NCBI GenBank assembly: GCA_021307315.1
Contig: JAJSPD010000018.1
Span: forward strand, 186,001 to 250,000
DNA length: 64,000 bases
Direction of reading: 5' to 3'
Source of the DNA: Bisporella sp. PMI_857
Taxonomy: Eukaryota; Ascomycota; Leotiomycetes; Helotiales; Helotiaceae
The position numbers and the translations under genes were made by a program. The notes below the pieces were generated by a model. The model made no database searches. It saw only the letters and a list, made by a program, of their open reading frames with translations, and had not been told where the DNA came from. This document shows positions 23,948-36,700 of the stretch, one piece after another. Position 1 is the first letter of the stretch, and each line of letters starts with the position of its first letter.

Positions 23948-26263
23948 ATGTCCACAATTAGCGGAGGCAAGGCGCTTAATCACTCTCATCACACACATTC
24001 GCTGCTTCAACAACCTCCTCAAGCTGTGTCCCCGGGTGGTAACAGCTATACACAAACGTATGCTACAGGCCGGAATAACCAGGGGCGTAGGAAAGGTCAT
24101 AAGACTTCAAAAAAGCCATCACTCGCCGACGACATGTCTGACGGAGCCATGAGGAACGGACGCCGAGGTCAAACGTCCATCACGCATCTAATGAACATCA
24201 CGCTTCCTCCCCGACCTCAGGAGTATCAGAACTGGCGAGGTACAAGAAGGGGAAATATCTATGGTATTGGGTCTGGACATCATGTTAGTGATAAGGCAAG
24301 GTATGAAATCCTTGTTTAGGAGCGCCTCAATATGTCACGTTTCATATCACCCTAGCTTCAGCATGGAACCGCCTTTATAATTTATGCTGTATTCATTATT
24401 AGGAGAGGGAAAGCGGTCTCTCAGTATTTACGATAATATGAGCATTCACAGTTCTAGGCTTAAGCTATGTGGAACAAACATATGATCCGTTTCGGCGGAA
24501 TTCGGGAACAACGACATTTATGTTTTTGAAGTTATTGCTAAAAATTATTACTAACCATGTATAGATTTATCCATGCAAACTATCGATTTATTGTCAAGCC
24601 AAATGGAAACTACAAGCTCCAGGCTGTTGATGCCGACCAAAACCTAGACTGGAATGACGTTCTACAGATTCTTGCTTCTAGCACATCGCAGGACTCATCA
24701 TGCCCAATATGCCTCTCACGCCCAGTTGCGCCTCGCATGGCTAAATGCGGTCATATCTTTTGCTTACCTTGCCTTATCCGTTACATGCATTCGACCGACG
24801 AGGATACACCTCTGCCCGAGAAGAAGGCTCGGTGGAAGAAATGTCCAATATGTTGGGACTCAGTCTATATATCAGAAACGAGGCCGGTCAGATGGTTCAC
24901 TGGTCAAGAATGCCCACCACCTCGTGAAGGAGATGATGTTGTGCTACGTCTAGTCATGAGACGTCCAGGCAGTACTCTCGCTTTACCTCGTGATTGTGTA
25001 GATGGCTGGGAAAAGTCTGATGATATTCCTTGGTACTTTGCAGCAGAAGTTACCGATTACGCACGTATCATGAAAGGGAGTGAAGAATATATGACTCAGC
25101 AATTTGACGCCGAAATTGAGGACCTCAGACGTCAAGAGAATGAAGATAAGCTAATGTTTGGAGAGGAACCTGAGTGGACTAGGAAGGCCGTCAAGACTGT
25201 CATCGAAGCCAAGGAGAAAGTTCTCGGCATCGGCAATCCGCCTATACTAAGGCAGCCAATTGAAAAGAGAGCCCGAAGAGAACAACCAAAACACAGTTCT
25301 ATTGGCAATGAAACTACCGAGATCAACCCCTATCAAAACGACCTAGCTTTAGTAACGCTTGAATCTCAAGCACAAGAACAGAACATCAGCAAACTACCAA
25401 ATTTAGGTGCTCCAGCTCAGTCAAGTCAAAACATTTTACAGCCAAAATATCAGCGGTCAAATGACGTACCTAATTTGGAAACACCATACTTCTTTTACCA
25501 AGCCCTTCTACACTATTATCTAGCTCCCCTTGATATCAGGATTCTCAAATCTGCATTTGGCGATTTTGCGTCTTTTCCATCCACACTTCTTCCACGGGTT
25601 GAGCGGGTCTCCACTGGACATATCATAGACCATGATTTACGAAAACGAGCCAAATATCTTAGTCACCTTCCTTATGGCTGCGAGGTGGGCTTCCTTGAGT
25701 GTAATTGGACAGATGTGGTGGTTCCAGATGTCTTGGATAAATTTAGAGATGAGATCGAGAAACGCAGGAAACGCAACCGGGACAAAGAATACCAAGAGGA
25801 AAAGGACCGGTTGCGTGCTGAAAAGGCCGAAGATGATGCACGATGGGCAAACTCACGAAGGAGACAATCTATTCCTCGTAGTGATACATTCACAGCAGCC
25901 GATTTTCATCCCCTTTCGTCCTCGTATGGTGAAGGTGCGTCACCGTGGCCTGAACGCCAAGGTTCCGGGTTGGCAACACTTGCATCACTTTCTACAAGTC
26001 CATCAGGTCCAAAGACTGTATGGGGCACGGCCTTGGTCGCTCCTGCAGACGAACCACAGCGCGGACATGAAGCAGAGGGTGACGACGGGTGGTTAGCATC
26101 ATGGGAACAGGAGCTGAGAGCCGAGGAAGAAGAGCTCCTTGCTCAGGTTGCGGCAACGAGTCTAAATGATGAAAGCGGCTCAGCTCCAAGTAAGGCGGGT
26201 GGGAAGAAAAAGAAACAGAAGAAAATCACTTTAATGAGCACTACTGCTAGGCGGGCGGCGTGA
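23948..26263 (+). CDS. MAG2: RING E3 ubiquitin ligase, Mag2/RNF10 family
   Basis: Model: join(23948..24300,24565..26263), 683 aa. N-terminal GRRGQTSITHLMNITLPPRP is characteristic of Mag2/RNF10 and leads, across a 264-nt intron, into DKARFIHANYRFIVKPNG. A C3HC4 RING spans CPICLSRPVAPRMAKCGHIF, CLPCL and KKCPICWD at about residues 165-225. Further on are PYFFYQALLHYYLAPLDIRI and HLPYGCEVGFLECNW, conserved family blocks, then a charged helix and a Lys-rich end. Family knowledge: yeast Mag2 and human RNF10 ubiquitinate 40S proteins such as uS3 on stalled or defective ribosomes. Start is the first ATG after an in-frame stop; an extra 5' exon ending at the TATAG before 23927 is conceivable. Confidence 0.9.
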
Positions 26264-26796
26264 CCTAGATGTATAATAACACATGGCACCATTATTTAAA
26301 GACTAGATTACGTATGGGCTCTAAAATGTGTTTATCTAGCTAAGCACAAGGACATTTAATGGAAGATAGCTTAGCACATCCTGACGAAAAAGGTTGCGGG
26401 TACTTACAGAAGGCAACATGGGTTGCCGCCAATTTGTTCACAGAAGACGGGACGGGGCGCATGGGATGAGAAAGGCACGCGAGGGGCCGCATTGTTGATT
26501 TGTTGATATTTTCAGGGGTAAATAATTACACGCAGTGTGGGGGAAGCCGCTGACCGGGCTTACCATTGGCTGGACACCCGTGACGCCTGTTGACGAGTAA
26601 TTTGCGAACGGCAAAAAAAGAAAGTCGTGTTGACATTGGACAAATTGCGTTGCAATTCTATTGTACAGCGTCTTGGATGATACTTACGCTGTTATCAACG
26701 CAGTATGTGTTGTGGTTAATTGCGCCTTCTATTTCATTCTTTCACCTCACCACAGCCATTTGAACTTCCCTGACCCGTGTCGTCGCGCCGGCCAAT
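26264..26796. other. Intergenic, ERG4 promoter
   Basis: 533 bases between tandem genes. TC-rich just before the ERG4 start (about 26727-26755). No other feature. Confidence 0.5.
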
Positions 26797-28781
26797 ATGT
26801 CTACTCGTTACTCTTTGCGACAGACTCCAAAGTACTATAGGCCTCAAAACACCACCCAAATGTCCTTACTAACCAGCGAAAACAGGAAGACGGCGCATGA
26901 AGGTTATGTAGAAACTCCGCGTATTCGCAAGCCAAATCGCCGTATGTTTTTGTCATTATTTTTGTATCGTCATTGGCTTGTATTCATCGAACAACAGCTG
27001 AACCCAATGCGTAGGCAAGTCTCAATTCCCAGAAGATTCGGCCGACGATTCATCTTCTACGACGAACTCCGTCAGGGCTGCGACCCATTCTTCAAACTCC
27101 CGCAAAGTCAGCTTGGTAGAGAAGGCAACAACAATAACAACAACGAATGGTTTGGCCAATGGTAATGGATATGCAAAGCCAGAGGAAAGCCTAAATGGCA
27201 AGCAAACAAATGGCACCAATGGATACGCAAATGCTCACGCCAATGGCCACACAAATGGTCATGCGGATGCCGCTGCAGAGAAGAAACTCGATGCAGAATG
27301 TCGTAAGATCATTGATGGATGGGAGGTCGGGACCAATCCCAAGGTCGACTCTTCCGGTCACTTTGATTTTGGTGGATCATTTGGTGTCAGTGCCATGATG
27401 ATCGGCTTTCCGCTGTTGATGTACTATATGTGGATTGGAGCAACCTTCTACGATGGCAAGGTTCCCACGCCAGAAAAAGGCCAATCTTTCGAAGATTTTG
27501 TCAAGCACTTGGGAAACCTTGTGTATGAGCATGCTTTTCCATCTTTGTATGCATGGAAGATTTACTGGACCTTCTTCATCTTCGAGGCTGCTTGTTATTG
27601 TTTAATGCCCGGTATCTACACCTATGGCAAGCCGCTTCCTCATGAGGGAGGTAAGCAATTGAAATACTACTGCTCCGCAATGTGGTCCTGGTATACTACG
27701 ATCGTTGTTATGGGAGCTTTGCATTACACTGGCATATTCCCACTGTACACCATCATCGATGAATTCGGACCTATCATGTCAGTAGCTATCTGCTCGGGGT
27801 TTTTGGTGTCTATTGTGGCCTACTTCTCAGCAATCGCTCGTGGTGCCCAACACCGTATGACGGGGTATTTCTTCTATGACTTCTTCATGGGGGCAGAACT
27901 AAATCCAAGAATGTTTGGTATACTTGACTTCAAAATGTTCTTCGAGGTTCGCCTTCCGTGGTTCATTCTTTTTGGCCTCACATCTGCAACCGCTGCAAGA
28001 CAATATGAGAATAACGGATATGTTTCCGGAGAAGTCGGGTTGATGCTTCTCGCTCACTTTTTATACGCAAATTCTTGCGCGAAAGGCGAAGAACTGATCA
28101 CCACAACATGGTACGGGCTCCTACTATTGATGCAGATATATTATCTAACCTGTAGTACTATAGGGACATGTATTATGAAAAATGGGGCTTTATGTTAATC
28201 TTCTGGAACCTTGCTGGCGTTCCTCTTTCTTATTGTCACTCCACGCTCTACCTTGCTAACCATCACCCATCCACCTACCACCACAGCCCATATTTTCTGA
28301 CTGGTCTATACACCGCGTATCTTTTCGTCTATTGGGTCTGGGATACCACCAACTCCCAGAAGAACCGTTTCCGCTCCAAGGAGAAGGGTAAGCTCATCAT
28401 CCGCAAGGCCTTCCCTCAATTACCTTGGGGTACTGTGAAGAACCCGAGGAAAATCAGGACAAGCACTGGAGACTCCATCCTAATTGATGGTTGGTACGGA
28501 TACGCTCGCAAGATTCATTACACATGCGACATGTTCTTCGCTTTATCCTGGGGCCTTGTCACAGGATTCAACAGCCCGTTCCCATGGTTTTATCCCGTCT
28601 TCTTTGGTGGTATGATCATGCACCGTGCCATTAGAGATGATCAACGATGCCAGAAGAAGTATGGTGCTGCTTGGGATGAATACAAGGCGACTGTGCCATA
28701 TCTCTTTATACCTGTAAGAGCATAAGCCTGCACCTTCATAAGTAAAACCGTTACTAATACACGATACAGTATGTCATCTAA
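26797..28781 (+). CDS. ERG4: Delta(24(24(1)))-sterol reductase Erg4, last step of ergosterol synthesis
   Basis: Model: join(26797..26941,27015..28110,28164..28713,28770..28781), 600 aa. Multi-pass ER enzyme that reduces ergosta-5,7,22,24(28)-tetraenol to ergosterol with NADPH. After an Asn/Gly/Ala/His-rich N-terminus (to about 130) come membrane segments and the ERG4/ERG24 signatures: [34 protein letters not shown] (made by splicing) and [20 protein letters not shown], then [14 protein letters not shown]. Exon 3 would read on to a short VRA end, but a GTAAGA donor, perfect TACTAAT branch site and CAG acceptor add a 12-nt exon giving the expected FIPYVI end. The N-terminal join (26941/27015) is less certain; phases agree throughout. 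Confidence 0.93.
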
Positions 28782-30083
28782 TCAAGGAGAGGGAAACAAA
28801 GAGGATAAGTGAACCATGAGTAAACAAACGAATGGCATGCGTAAGGAAACGAAATAAGGGCTGCAATTTAGACAACCACAACAGCACGTGTGGCCGTGCT
28901 GCTGCTTTTTGGCGGCTCTTCAACTGTATAATATTAAACTCATTAGCTACGATTTTAATACATGATATAATAATGAGGACATTCTTCCTAAGCGAAACGT
29001 CAAGTCCAACCTAGGATGTAGAAATAGTCCTATTCTGTATTCAATTTAATCATCCTGGAATCAAGGCAGTCGAAAACTAACCTTGCCTCTGGAGACGCGA
29101 TCCACGTGGTCATGGCATATTGGGCTGATGGTCTCTTTATCTATGGAAATGAGAATAAATGCCTAAGAGCGTAGAAGGCTTGCCCAGCGGCAGCTTGCAA
29201 GAGTATCCGAGCACATCATACTACGGTGTGAGTCTTTCCTTTGTTTTCAATGGTTAAATCCGTAGCTTCTTCATTCGCAATAAAAGCTTGGGCGACCGTC
29301 GCGCGGTGCAGTACGATAAGATTCTAAAGGTTGGAATCCATGCCGACTGGTGGCTCAGAAGGATGGCTTGCCTATTATAGGAACCTATCTCTGTCCTTCC
29401 TGGACTGATATTCTGAGAGAGCGAGAACCACCTGACGAGATCAGAAACCGAGAGCTTTCGCCTGCACAAAAAAACATGTCGTTGAAGGCGGTGGCCGGTT
29501 GAGACGCGGCTCATCAACACCGGATTGGTGCCGAGATCCCATGAGGCTTTCAAAGTGCTGCCTTGACGGCTATGGGAAGCTCTGACGAAAATTCAGGTCG
29601 AAGGCTAGACCGCTGAAGATATGCGTTGCTTACCGGAATAAAAGTCTGCCTCTGTTCAAGAGATCTAACCTTGTAGAGGACAAGAAGGAAAGAACACTTC
29701 GGACATTCGTGCAATCACCCTCTCTCTAGATATTACCCAGGTGAATTGTCCTCGGACGCATGCTGCTAGACAAAGCTCAGTAGGGGTAGCTTGATGAAAG
29801 ACGGCGGATCGCCTCGCAACTTGATTAAATTGATATAGAACGTCCGAAATTATGGGAAATCGCCTGTAAGACACGAATCTTATTGAACAGCGATGGAAAA
29901 AAAATATTTAGATGCACCGCCGGTGAAGTATCCACCAGCACTACTGATATGAGAGGTACAGTACCAGAGAATGACAAGTGTCTGCTATATTCAAGGATAT
30001 GAGCTGTGATGAACAGTGTACTTTCATTATTAACCTGTATATTTACGGCGGCTATTTCGTATCACGTTTAGTGAACGATCTGC
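28782..30083. other. Intergenic, ERG4 and CCZ1 3' ends
   Basis: 1.3 kb between convergent genes, longer than most here. Open frames up to 99 codons occur (29254..29553 minus) without a recognised family. No repeat or RNA gene seen. Confidence 0.5.
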
Positions 30084-32758
30084 CTATCCAGCAAAGTTCA
30101 ATAGACTCTCTATGTACCGTTTTGTATCTATTCCAATTCCTTGTGCTAGTCGACCCGAATCAGAGGTATCGCCTCCTGATACTGATCTACCTGTGAATCT
30201 GTTCGATGATCTGGCTGCCACATGATCACTTGCTCGTCGAATCAAGAATATTTCCTTCTCTTTAGGAAATGTGGATTCAAATGGACCGGAAGGCGTGTCG
30301 AGGAAAGGGTGGGCGGGCCCGGAACCCAGGCTCGCTCCAGGGCTGCTCGTTCCGCGTGATGCTCCTCGTTTCGAACTTGGGGAACGTGAGCTTTGAGGCT
30401 CCAGGTCGTCCTCTGCAATGGTGTGCGGGGTCTTGACTTTGCCAGATGCTAAATATGGGTCTGATATAGATGATTCAGGATTTGCAACTTTGTTCCACAC
30501 AATCCACCACCCTCGACTAGTTTTGCACGTCTTTTCTCTCTCAGTATCGTCTGTCATACTAGCTATGTATGTATTGATGATTTGGATATGTGTATTGATC
30601 GCTTCAACACGAGTCCAAGGAGCAACCACGGAGGACTTTGTGTGAAGCAGATGTGGATCTGGGATGTTGGGAATAGTCGAGTTGACTGTCAGGAGACTCG
30701 GATTCCAAATGAGATTATAAATTGGTGTGTTAGAATCATCTGTACCACTCGCACCAAGATCTGGCTTGGACGCTCTATAAGCTGTAGAAGCTAGGAGAGG
30801 CTTGATCAACGGCCCAATCTGGTGATGAAGCGACCGGTATAGGCCGTTCAGAGCAAGAGAACTGGCTCGTAGATCGAAAAGCAATGCAAATATAAATGGC
30901 TTCTTCACATATACAACGACCCTAAGCTTCTTTGTCTTGTTACGGTCTTGGCTATCAAAAGAGGTCTTGGATGTGCCTGTGCGCTCTGATCCTGGACCAT
31001 GTGATGACGCCCGATCGTTTTCTGTGCTTCCCAGATCAATACTGATTTCATTTTCAGCTCGAGCATCCTCTTCTCTCTCAAGTTCCACAGTCAAGGTTCG
31101 TAGAAGTAATCTTGAATTTCGAGATGCGGCAGATTCTTCTACATCAGCACGTTCTTCAGAATCATCCTCGATGTCTCCCAGAAGCCCAATCAGATAGTGT
31201 CCCACTGAGTCATCTCGGGGGTACATTGCAGATTCTTCCAGGCCTAGATCATCCGCCAGCCTTTGACCTGTGGCAGCATGACTTGCCGGCTGGGCAGCCG
31301 CTACATTTTGAGGTGAGCTTTCTTCTCGAGCCGGCTCTTCTATTGCAGAGAGCCCGCCTCCCAAAGACCAATGCTTTCCGTATCCAAACTTCAAATACTG
31401 CATCAACGTGGCAGCTTTGCTTGAATCACTATCCGTGGAAGTGGATGCGTAGCTTGAAGGGCCACGATCAAGTGAAGGACGGCGTTTCTTTTTGGATTTC
31501 TGGGTTACTGGCTCCTGGATCGAAGCAGCAGGTAACCCATTGAGTGGCGATGGTCCGTCATCCTGGGGTGGAGTGTCCTCTACAGGGCTCAAACCATATA
31601 CCTCTCGAGATTTCTGCTTTGCCTCAGGAGATAGAGTTTTCCCTTTAGCCTTTCCTTTCGATCTCTTGGTCCGTCTGTTAGAAGTAGGATTGTCCATTAT
31701 CCCATAGGCAAGATCGCCCCAGCGATACAAGTCCTCCATCCAATGCGACACATCTCTTAAAGACTTCCTAGATAGTGCGCCAGTTCCCAAAAATATAGCA
31801 CCATCTTCAGCGGCAGGTTCATTTCCAGATCCGAGCCAAGGCGCAGTAGGCGGTGCCCACTGAACCGTTGGAGGTCGACTAGACTGTTCGTTCCCAGAAT
31901 TCGACTCAATTCCGTCACCAAATTTTGATACAATAACATCAACGAGCCCATCTATACGCCCGACAAAGCCTTCGAGGACCTCGCGTTCACCGCTGCCCCG
32001 TTCTTCCTCACCGACGCCCATTCCAAGTTCGCCACAGGCAGCAATTTTTATGCCTCCATAAAGGTTGTTTGCCGGATTACCATGCAGAAGTACGTTCCAT
32101 GTTGGCAGAAAAGTATCCCAGTATCTGGACAAAATTCCCATGAACTTTGATCTTTTGGTCCGCACAAACAAAGCGCTTAGTGAGGCAGCATGATGAAGGA
32201 GAAATGTCGAGTGCGCTTGTAGGAGATCCCCTAAAAGTAAAATAGCAGGTTTGACTTCCCGCGAGGAGTATTCCAGAATTTCGTTTCCATCTTGAGCTTT
32301 ACCCATGCCTGTGGTCGACCGCGCTGCCTTGCCAGGGAGAATAGTCAAGTTGATCGACTTGACTTAATCAGCAATGCGCCATCTTGGAGAGGTATCATAC
32401 TCACAGCTAATATCCACCAGCCTGACTCTAGCTCATGGAGAATGATTCGCGACTTGGAGGTCTCCACAGTATCTACAGATCTTCCATCCGAGAAGCTTTT
32501 GCCAAATTCCACCATTCCTTGTGCCAGGCCAATCTGCCTCAACTGCTCGTTCTTTTGCTCGCGAATCGCATCTTTGACGGCCGGTGGATTGGGACCACTT
32601 TGCGCCTTCGCAGCACCATCATGAGGCTCACTGGATGAGTAGTAGACAATTTGGTCTTCTATCGTATCATCTGTGTTTCCGAGGGAAGGATTATAAATGG
32701 CTAGAAAGCCCAGGTGAGCAGGGACTACGGCTTGGGAAGATCCAGTGGGAAAAGACAT
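30084..32758 (-). CDS. CCZ1: Vacuolar fusion protein Ccz1
   Basis: Model: complement(join(30084..32357,32405..32758)), 875 aa. Subunit of the Mon1-Ccz1 exchange factor that activates Ypt7/Rab7 on late endosomes, vacuoles and autophagosomes. The N-terminal longin domain begins after MSFPTGSSQAVVPAHLGFLA; IRQ-type core EQLRQIGLAQGMVEFGKSFS and SRIILHELESGWWILASINL (the second crosses the intron) match fungal Ccz1. The long middle is Ser/Pro-rich and disordered; later VVVYVKKPFIFALLFDLRAS and LNGLYRSLHHQIGPL form a second folded block. The intron has an AAG acceptor, with a matching phase. Start at MSFPTG rather than the ATG four codons upstream; both are possible. Confidence 0.9.
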
Positions 32759-32873
32759 GACACAACACAACTAGGAGCCAGGAGATACATGACAAGAATA
32801 GTGAGAATGACAGGAAAGCATTATATAACCGACGCCTTCGCGTCGAACAAGTCCATGATATTGCGCTGGATCT

Positions 32874-33065
32874 TCAGGAGAACAGTGCAGTGATGTCAGG
32901 GTTGCCACACCAAGCAAGGATGCTGGCCAAGTCGTCGATCCTTGCAAAAAATTTCAGTTGCCCATCACCGCCTTGGTTTTCAGGCACTAATATTTCAAAG
33001 ACAGATGAGCTTGTTAAATCACGTGGAGCTGGTATACTTCCTAGTATCATATGCTGAGGAGCCAT
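32874..33065 (-). CDS. Small hypothetical ORF between CCZ1 and FMT1
   Basis: 63 codons from MAPQHMILGSIPAPRDL to NPDITALFS, stop 115 bases before the CCZ1 start, same strand. The composition looks protein-like (SSSVFEILVPENQGGDGQLK, DDLASILAWCGN), but I recognise no family. It could be a small gene, an upstream ORF in a long CCZ1 leader, or the 3' part of a spliced gene. Nothing seen decides between these. Confidence 0.35.
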   Translation of the reverse strand: MAPQHMILGSIPAPRDLTSSSVFEILVPENQGGDGQLKFFARIDDLASILAWCGNPDITALFS

Positions 33066-33331
33066 TATAGTTTATAGAGTAGGTGGTGCTCTGGTGGTGC
33101 CCAAGGAGGTGTCGATTAGATTCCCGGGGTCAGCTATAAGTTCTATGACTTCTTTTTGGGCGAAAACAACGATACTCCCAGAAGAGCTCAAATACGGCGT
33201 ATACGAATCGGGCGACCTTTATACTGACTTATTGTTGCTTTCAAAGGATTAGAGCTCTTTCTTTTTCTGAAAGGTACAGTCTCACAAGATCATACCATAG
33301 TTCCACTGGTTGCTCAGCCAAAGAACCAGAA

Positions 33332-35021
33332 ATGTATATTATACACCCTTTCCGGTGTCTAGCCAGAGGAACCATTATCAGGACCTTTCGGATAAACAAT
33401 GCTCGATTCATACATACAGATCCAAAAAAGGAGCATTCCTCAGCAATATCTGATCAAGCATTAGCAAAACTCAAAGATTGCCAAGGTGCAGCGCCTGACC
33501 TTGTCAAGTTTCCATCCGAGAAACTAAGAATACTCTTTTGTGGCTCAGATGATTTCAGCTGCGCGGCGTTGAGAGCATTACATGAAGAACAGCAAAGGGA
33601 TCATTCCAATGTAGATTCAATTGAAGTCTTCTTGCGGCCTGGTAAGCCAACTGGACGAGGATTGAAACAAATCAGAGATGGTACGTGTCTCAAGCTCCGG
33701 AAGAAAATACTTCAAGCTGATGTCAAGTAGTACCGCTGAAAGCCGTAGCCCAAGAATTGGGACTCAAAATTTATGAGAGAGATACGTTCACGGGTTGGGA
33801 AGTAAGGCTTCTTTTTTTGTGCAGTATCAATTCATGCTGATAGTCCTACAGATGCCATTGCATGTTAACCTAATTGTAGCCGTATCATTCGGTCTGTTCG
33901 TTCCTCCAAGGATCCTTAAATCTGCACTTTATAGAGGAATTAATATCCACCCGTCTCTTTTGCCAAAGTAAGTATCCTGAGAGATTATCGCATATATATA
34001 TCTTTTAACATGTTGATGCAGATTTCGCGGTCCAGCACCGCTCCAGCACACAATCATGTCAGGATCAACAGTAACAGGTGTAACGCTCCAAACTCTCGAT
34101 GAGAAAACCTTTGACCACGGCAAGATTCTAGCACAGACTCCGCAGCATGAGACGAAAATTCCTGATCCATTCAAGATCACATATTCCGAGCTGTTGAAAC
34201 ACATTACGCCAAAGGCCACAGATCTTCTAATTAAAGGCATCCGGGAACGGCTCTACTTGCCCTCCACCCCCGAACTCAACTTTCAAAAGCCCAACGACGA
34301 GAACCTCATCCACGCGACCAAAATCACCAGTGCTGACCGGCAAATCGAATGGCGCGACTCCATATTAAAAATCGAGAGATACAACCGCGCCATCGGCCGA
34401 CTGTGGAGCGACGTCCATGTCGACGCACAAACAGTGAAGCGTTTGATACTCGAAGATATGGAGATCGTTGACGAGCCTGAGACTCTCCGCGGTTGGCACA
34501 ACCACTGGAAATTTAACAGCGGGGGTAGGATTACCCAAGAGTGCTTGGCCGAGCACCCGGATGTGCGCTTCATGGTACTTGCGGATCCGAGCAGGCAGAT
34601 TGGCGACCTCGATCCCAAGAACGTGGCCTTCTACGTGAAAGACGGGTCCGCGGTCATGTTCTGGGGCGGCAGGAAGAACAAATGCATCCGCGTACGGGAG
34701 ATTACCGTTTCCGGGAAGGGCAAGGCGGCTGCGGCGACGGTCATGGACGGAATCAAGGACCGCGAAGTGTGGCAGCTGAAGAAGCATAGGAGCCACCGGG
34801 CTTTGTGAGTGCTTCTTTCATACCGCCGTCCTCTAATTTCGTCTTAAAAAAACTAACGGGTGACCAGGCGAGCCATTAGAAAGGGGCAGATCATCACTAA
34901 GAGCCTATCTCGATCTGGGGATATTGATTCAGATGGTCCCGGAACCGCGCAGGATCCCCTAGGCGAGGAAAACGCGCAAAGGCCCGTCGATGACAAAGAG
35001 AAGCAGAATCATGCGATCTAA
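33332..35021 (+). CDS. FMT1: Mitochondrial methionyl-tRNA formyltransferase
   Basis: Model: join(33332..33680,33731..33801,33852..33967,34022..34804,34868..35021), 490 aa. Formylates initiator Met-tRNA for mitochondrial translation. The presequence is basic (MYIIHPFRCLARGTIIRTFR). The formyltransferase core has LRILFCGSDDFSCAALRALH, GKPTGRGLKQIRD, then NLIVAVSFGLFVPPRIL and the signature INIHPSLLPKFRGPAPLQHT (Asn, His and the SLLP loop; across the third intron), ending in GVTLQTLDEKTFDHG. The C-terminal tRNA-binding part includes IHATKITSADRQIEWRDS. The open frame stops at 34808, but a GTGAGT donor with an ACTAAC branch site adds a last exon with a charged tail; I prefer the spliced end. Frames close. 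Confidence 0.92.
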
Positions 35022-35620
35022 AGGCACCCATTTGCTGGTACATATGAGATTCCGATGCCAGTATATAGCGAGGTAAGTGGCGTTGATGTTTCATCAGATG
35101 AGGAGGGGGGAGGGAAACGAGAAATCCGCTCATATAGACCATGGTTGTTTGATGAGAAGGGTTGAAAATGTAGTGTTGTGACAATTCATGTGTATGATAG
35201 AGATTATGTATGATAAGGAGAGCTTCTGGACCGTTATATATGTAGTAGTGTAATATGGATAGATGTAGCTTGGCCCCGGCATTGCTGAGGCCGACAAGAT
35301 ACCTGCCTCTAGGTTTACGTCTATTGTTTGCTGTGGAGACCTCAGTTAGGTGCTTTTATGGCGATTCTATCTCCAAGAATCCATGCAGTAGGATGGTTAC
35401 GCGCACAGTAGGGAATTCGACCAAGACAAATGCACGGCCTGACCTCTACTATCTCAGTGTCTCGAAAATAGGTGGTATAGTATCTCGAAATCGTTGATTC
35501 GTTAACTCCATTGCCGAGCGCTCGCTATATGTAATCACTCGACTATATGCTCCTCGACACGACGGCCGCCTTCATACCCATCTATCTTAACGCCATCAAA
35601 TATCCCGTCCAATGAGAAAA
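35022..35620. other. Intergenic, FMT1 and DRE2 3' ends
   Basis: 600 bases between convergent genes; no feature seen. Confidence 0.45.
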
Positions 35621-36700
35621 TTACAGTTGCACATCGTTGTTGAGCAGTCGAACCTCCTCGCCAGGTTTGAAGGCTGGCATACCGATGTATGGACACCCGT
35701 CACACCGGAAAGCATCCCCCAAGCTGCAGTTCCCACATGAGCCGACCTTTCCTTGGACTGTGAAATCGACTTCGGCGAGGTCATCGGCGTCAAGTTTGAG
35801 GGTGGCAAGCTGGGCATCAGCAGTCGCGCGTTTGGCTGCATCTTCAGCGGCGAGTTTCTCTGCTAGACCGCAAGTACAGTCTTTACAGGCTCGACGGCGT
35901 TTACCAGCTCTCGGAGCACACTCAGGGGCTGTGATTATCATTAGCTGGTGCTCGTTTCAGCGCTGTCTGTTAGTCGACTTACGAATATTAACAGGCCTTC
36001 GCAAATCTTCCTCCGTCAGAAGAGTGTCCTCGTCAATAAGCTCATCGTCATCATCCTCGCCAGTGATCAGAGGATCATCAAAGTCATCACTGAAATCGAC
36101 GAATCCAACCCCCGTAGGTTTGCTCTGTGCCATATCGACGCTCTTTCGCTTGCCATTGATTGGGACCGTCACCGCCTCCACCACTGGCCCAGCATTCGAC
36201 ACTGCACCATTCTTCCCCTTTCTCCGCAGCCGGAGTGGGATGGCTTCGCTAACAGCATAATCTGGCTTCACCATGCCATCGCCCTCTGCAACCAATCCAG
36301 CCAAAATTGACTCTCGATACTCCTCCCCTGTTTTTATGGTTCCGAATGTGCCATCCTGTGCTTGTAATCTTCCGCCTGGCTTCAGAGCCTGTGCGATCCT
36401 TGTGAATACGTCTCGGACTAACAGTGACGAGGACTCTTCGCGTGTGCCATTCGCATCGGTAAGTATGAGGATCAGATTGTAGGTTGAGTCTGGCAGCGTG
36501 ACTAGCCCCGCAGAGAGGCGGTCGAGCATCTGCAAATCGGTGATGGCTCGATCATGGGTCGCGAGGACATCTCGAAGCTTTTCCTCATGACTAGCGATCG
36601 AAGGAGGCGCGAGCAGAAGGGTTCTGGCATTGGACTTTGTTATCTTTGTCGAAGCGGGGGTCGGAAAGAAATCGGAGGAGAAATCTATGGAAGGGGCCAT
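35621..36700 (-). CDS. DRE2: Cytosolic iron-sulfur assembly protein Dre2 (anamorsin)
   Basis: Model: complement(join(35621..35928,35983..36700)), 341 aa. With Tah18 it carries electrons from NADPH into cytosolic Fe-S cluster assembly. The N-terminal methyltransferase-like domain runs from about residue 20 to 160 ([33 protein letters not shown]). Linker: [20 protein letters not shown]. The C-terminal CIAPIN1 domain has both cluster sites: [18 protein letters not shown] (2Fe-2S site, completed by the second exon) and [19 protein letters not shown] (twin CX2C). Start at MAPSIDF, since the frame upstream reads through the likely leader. Divergent from the STF2-like gene. Confidence 0.96.
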
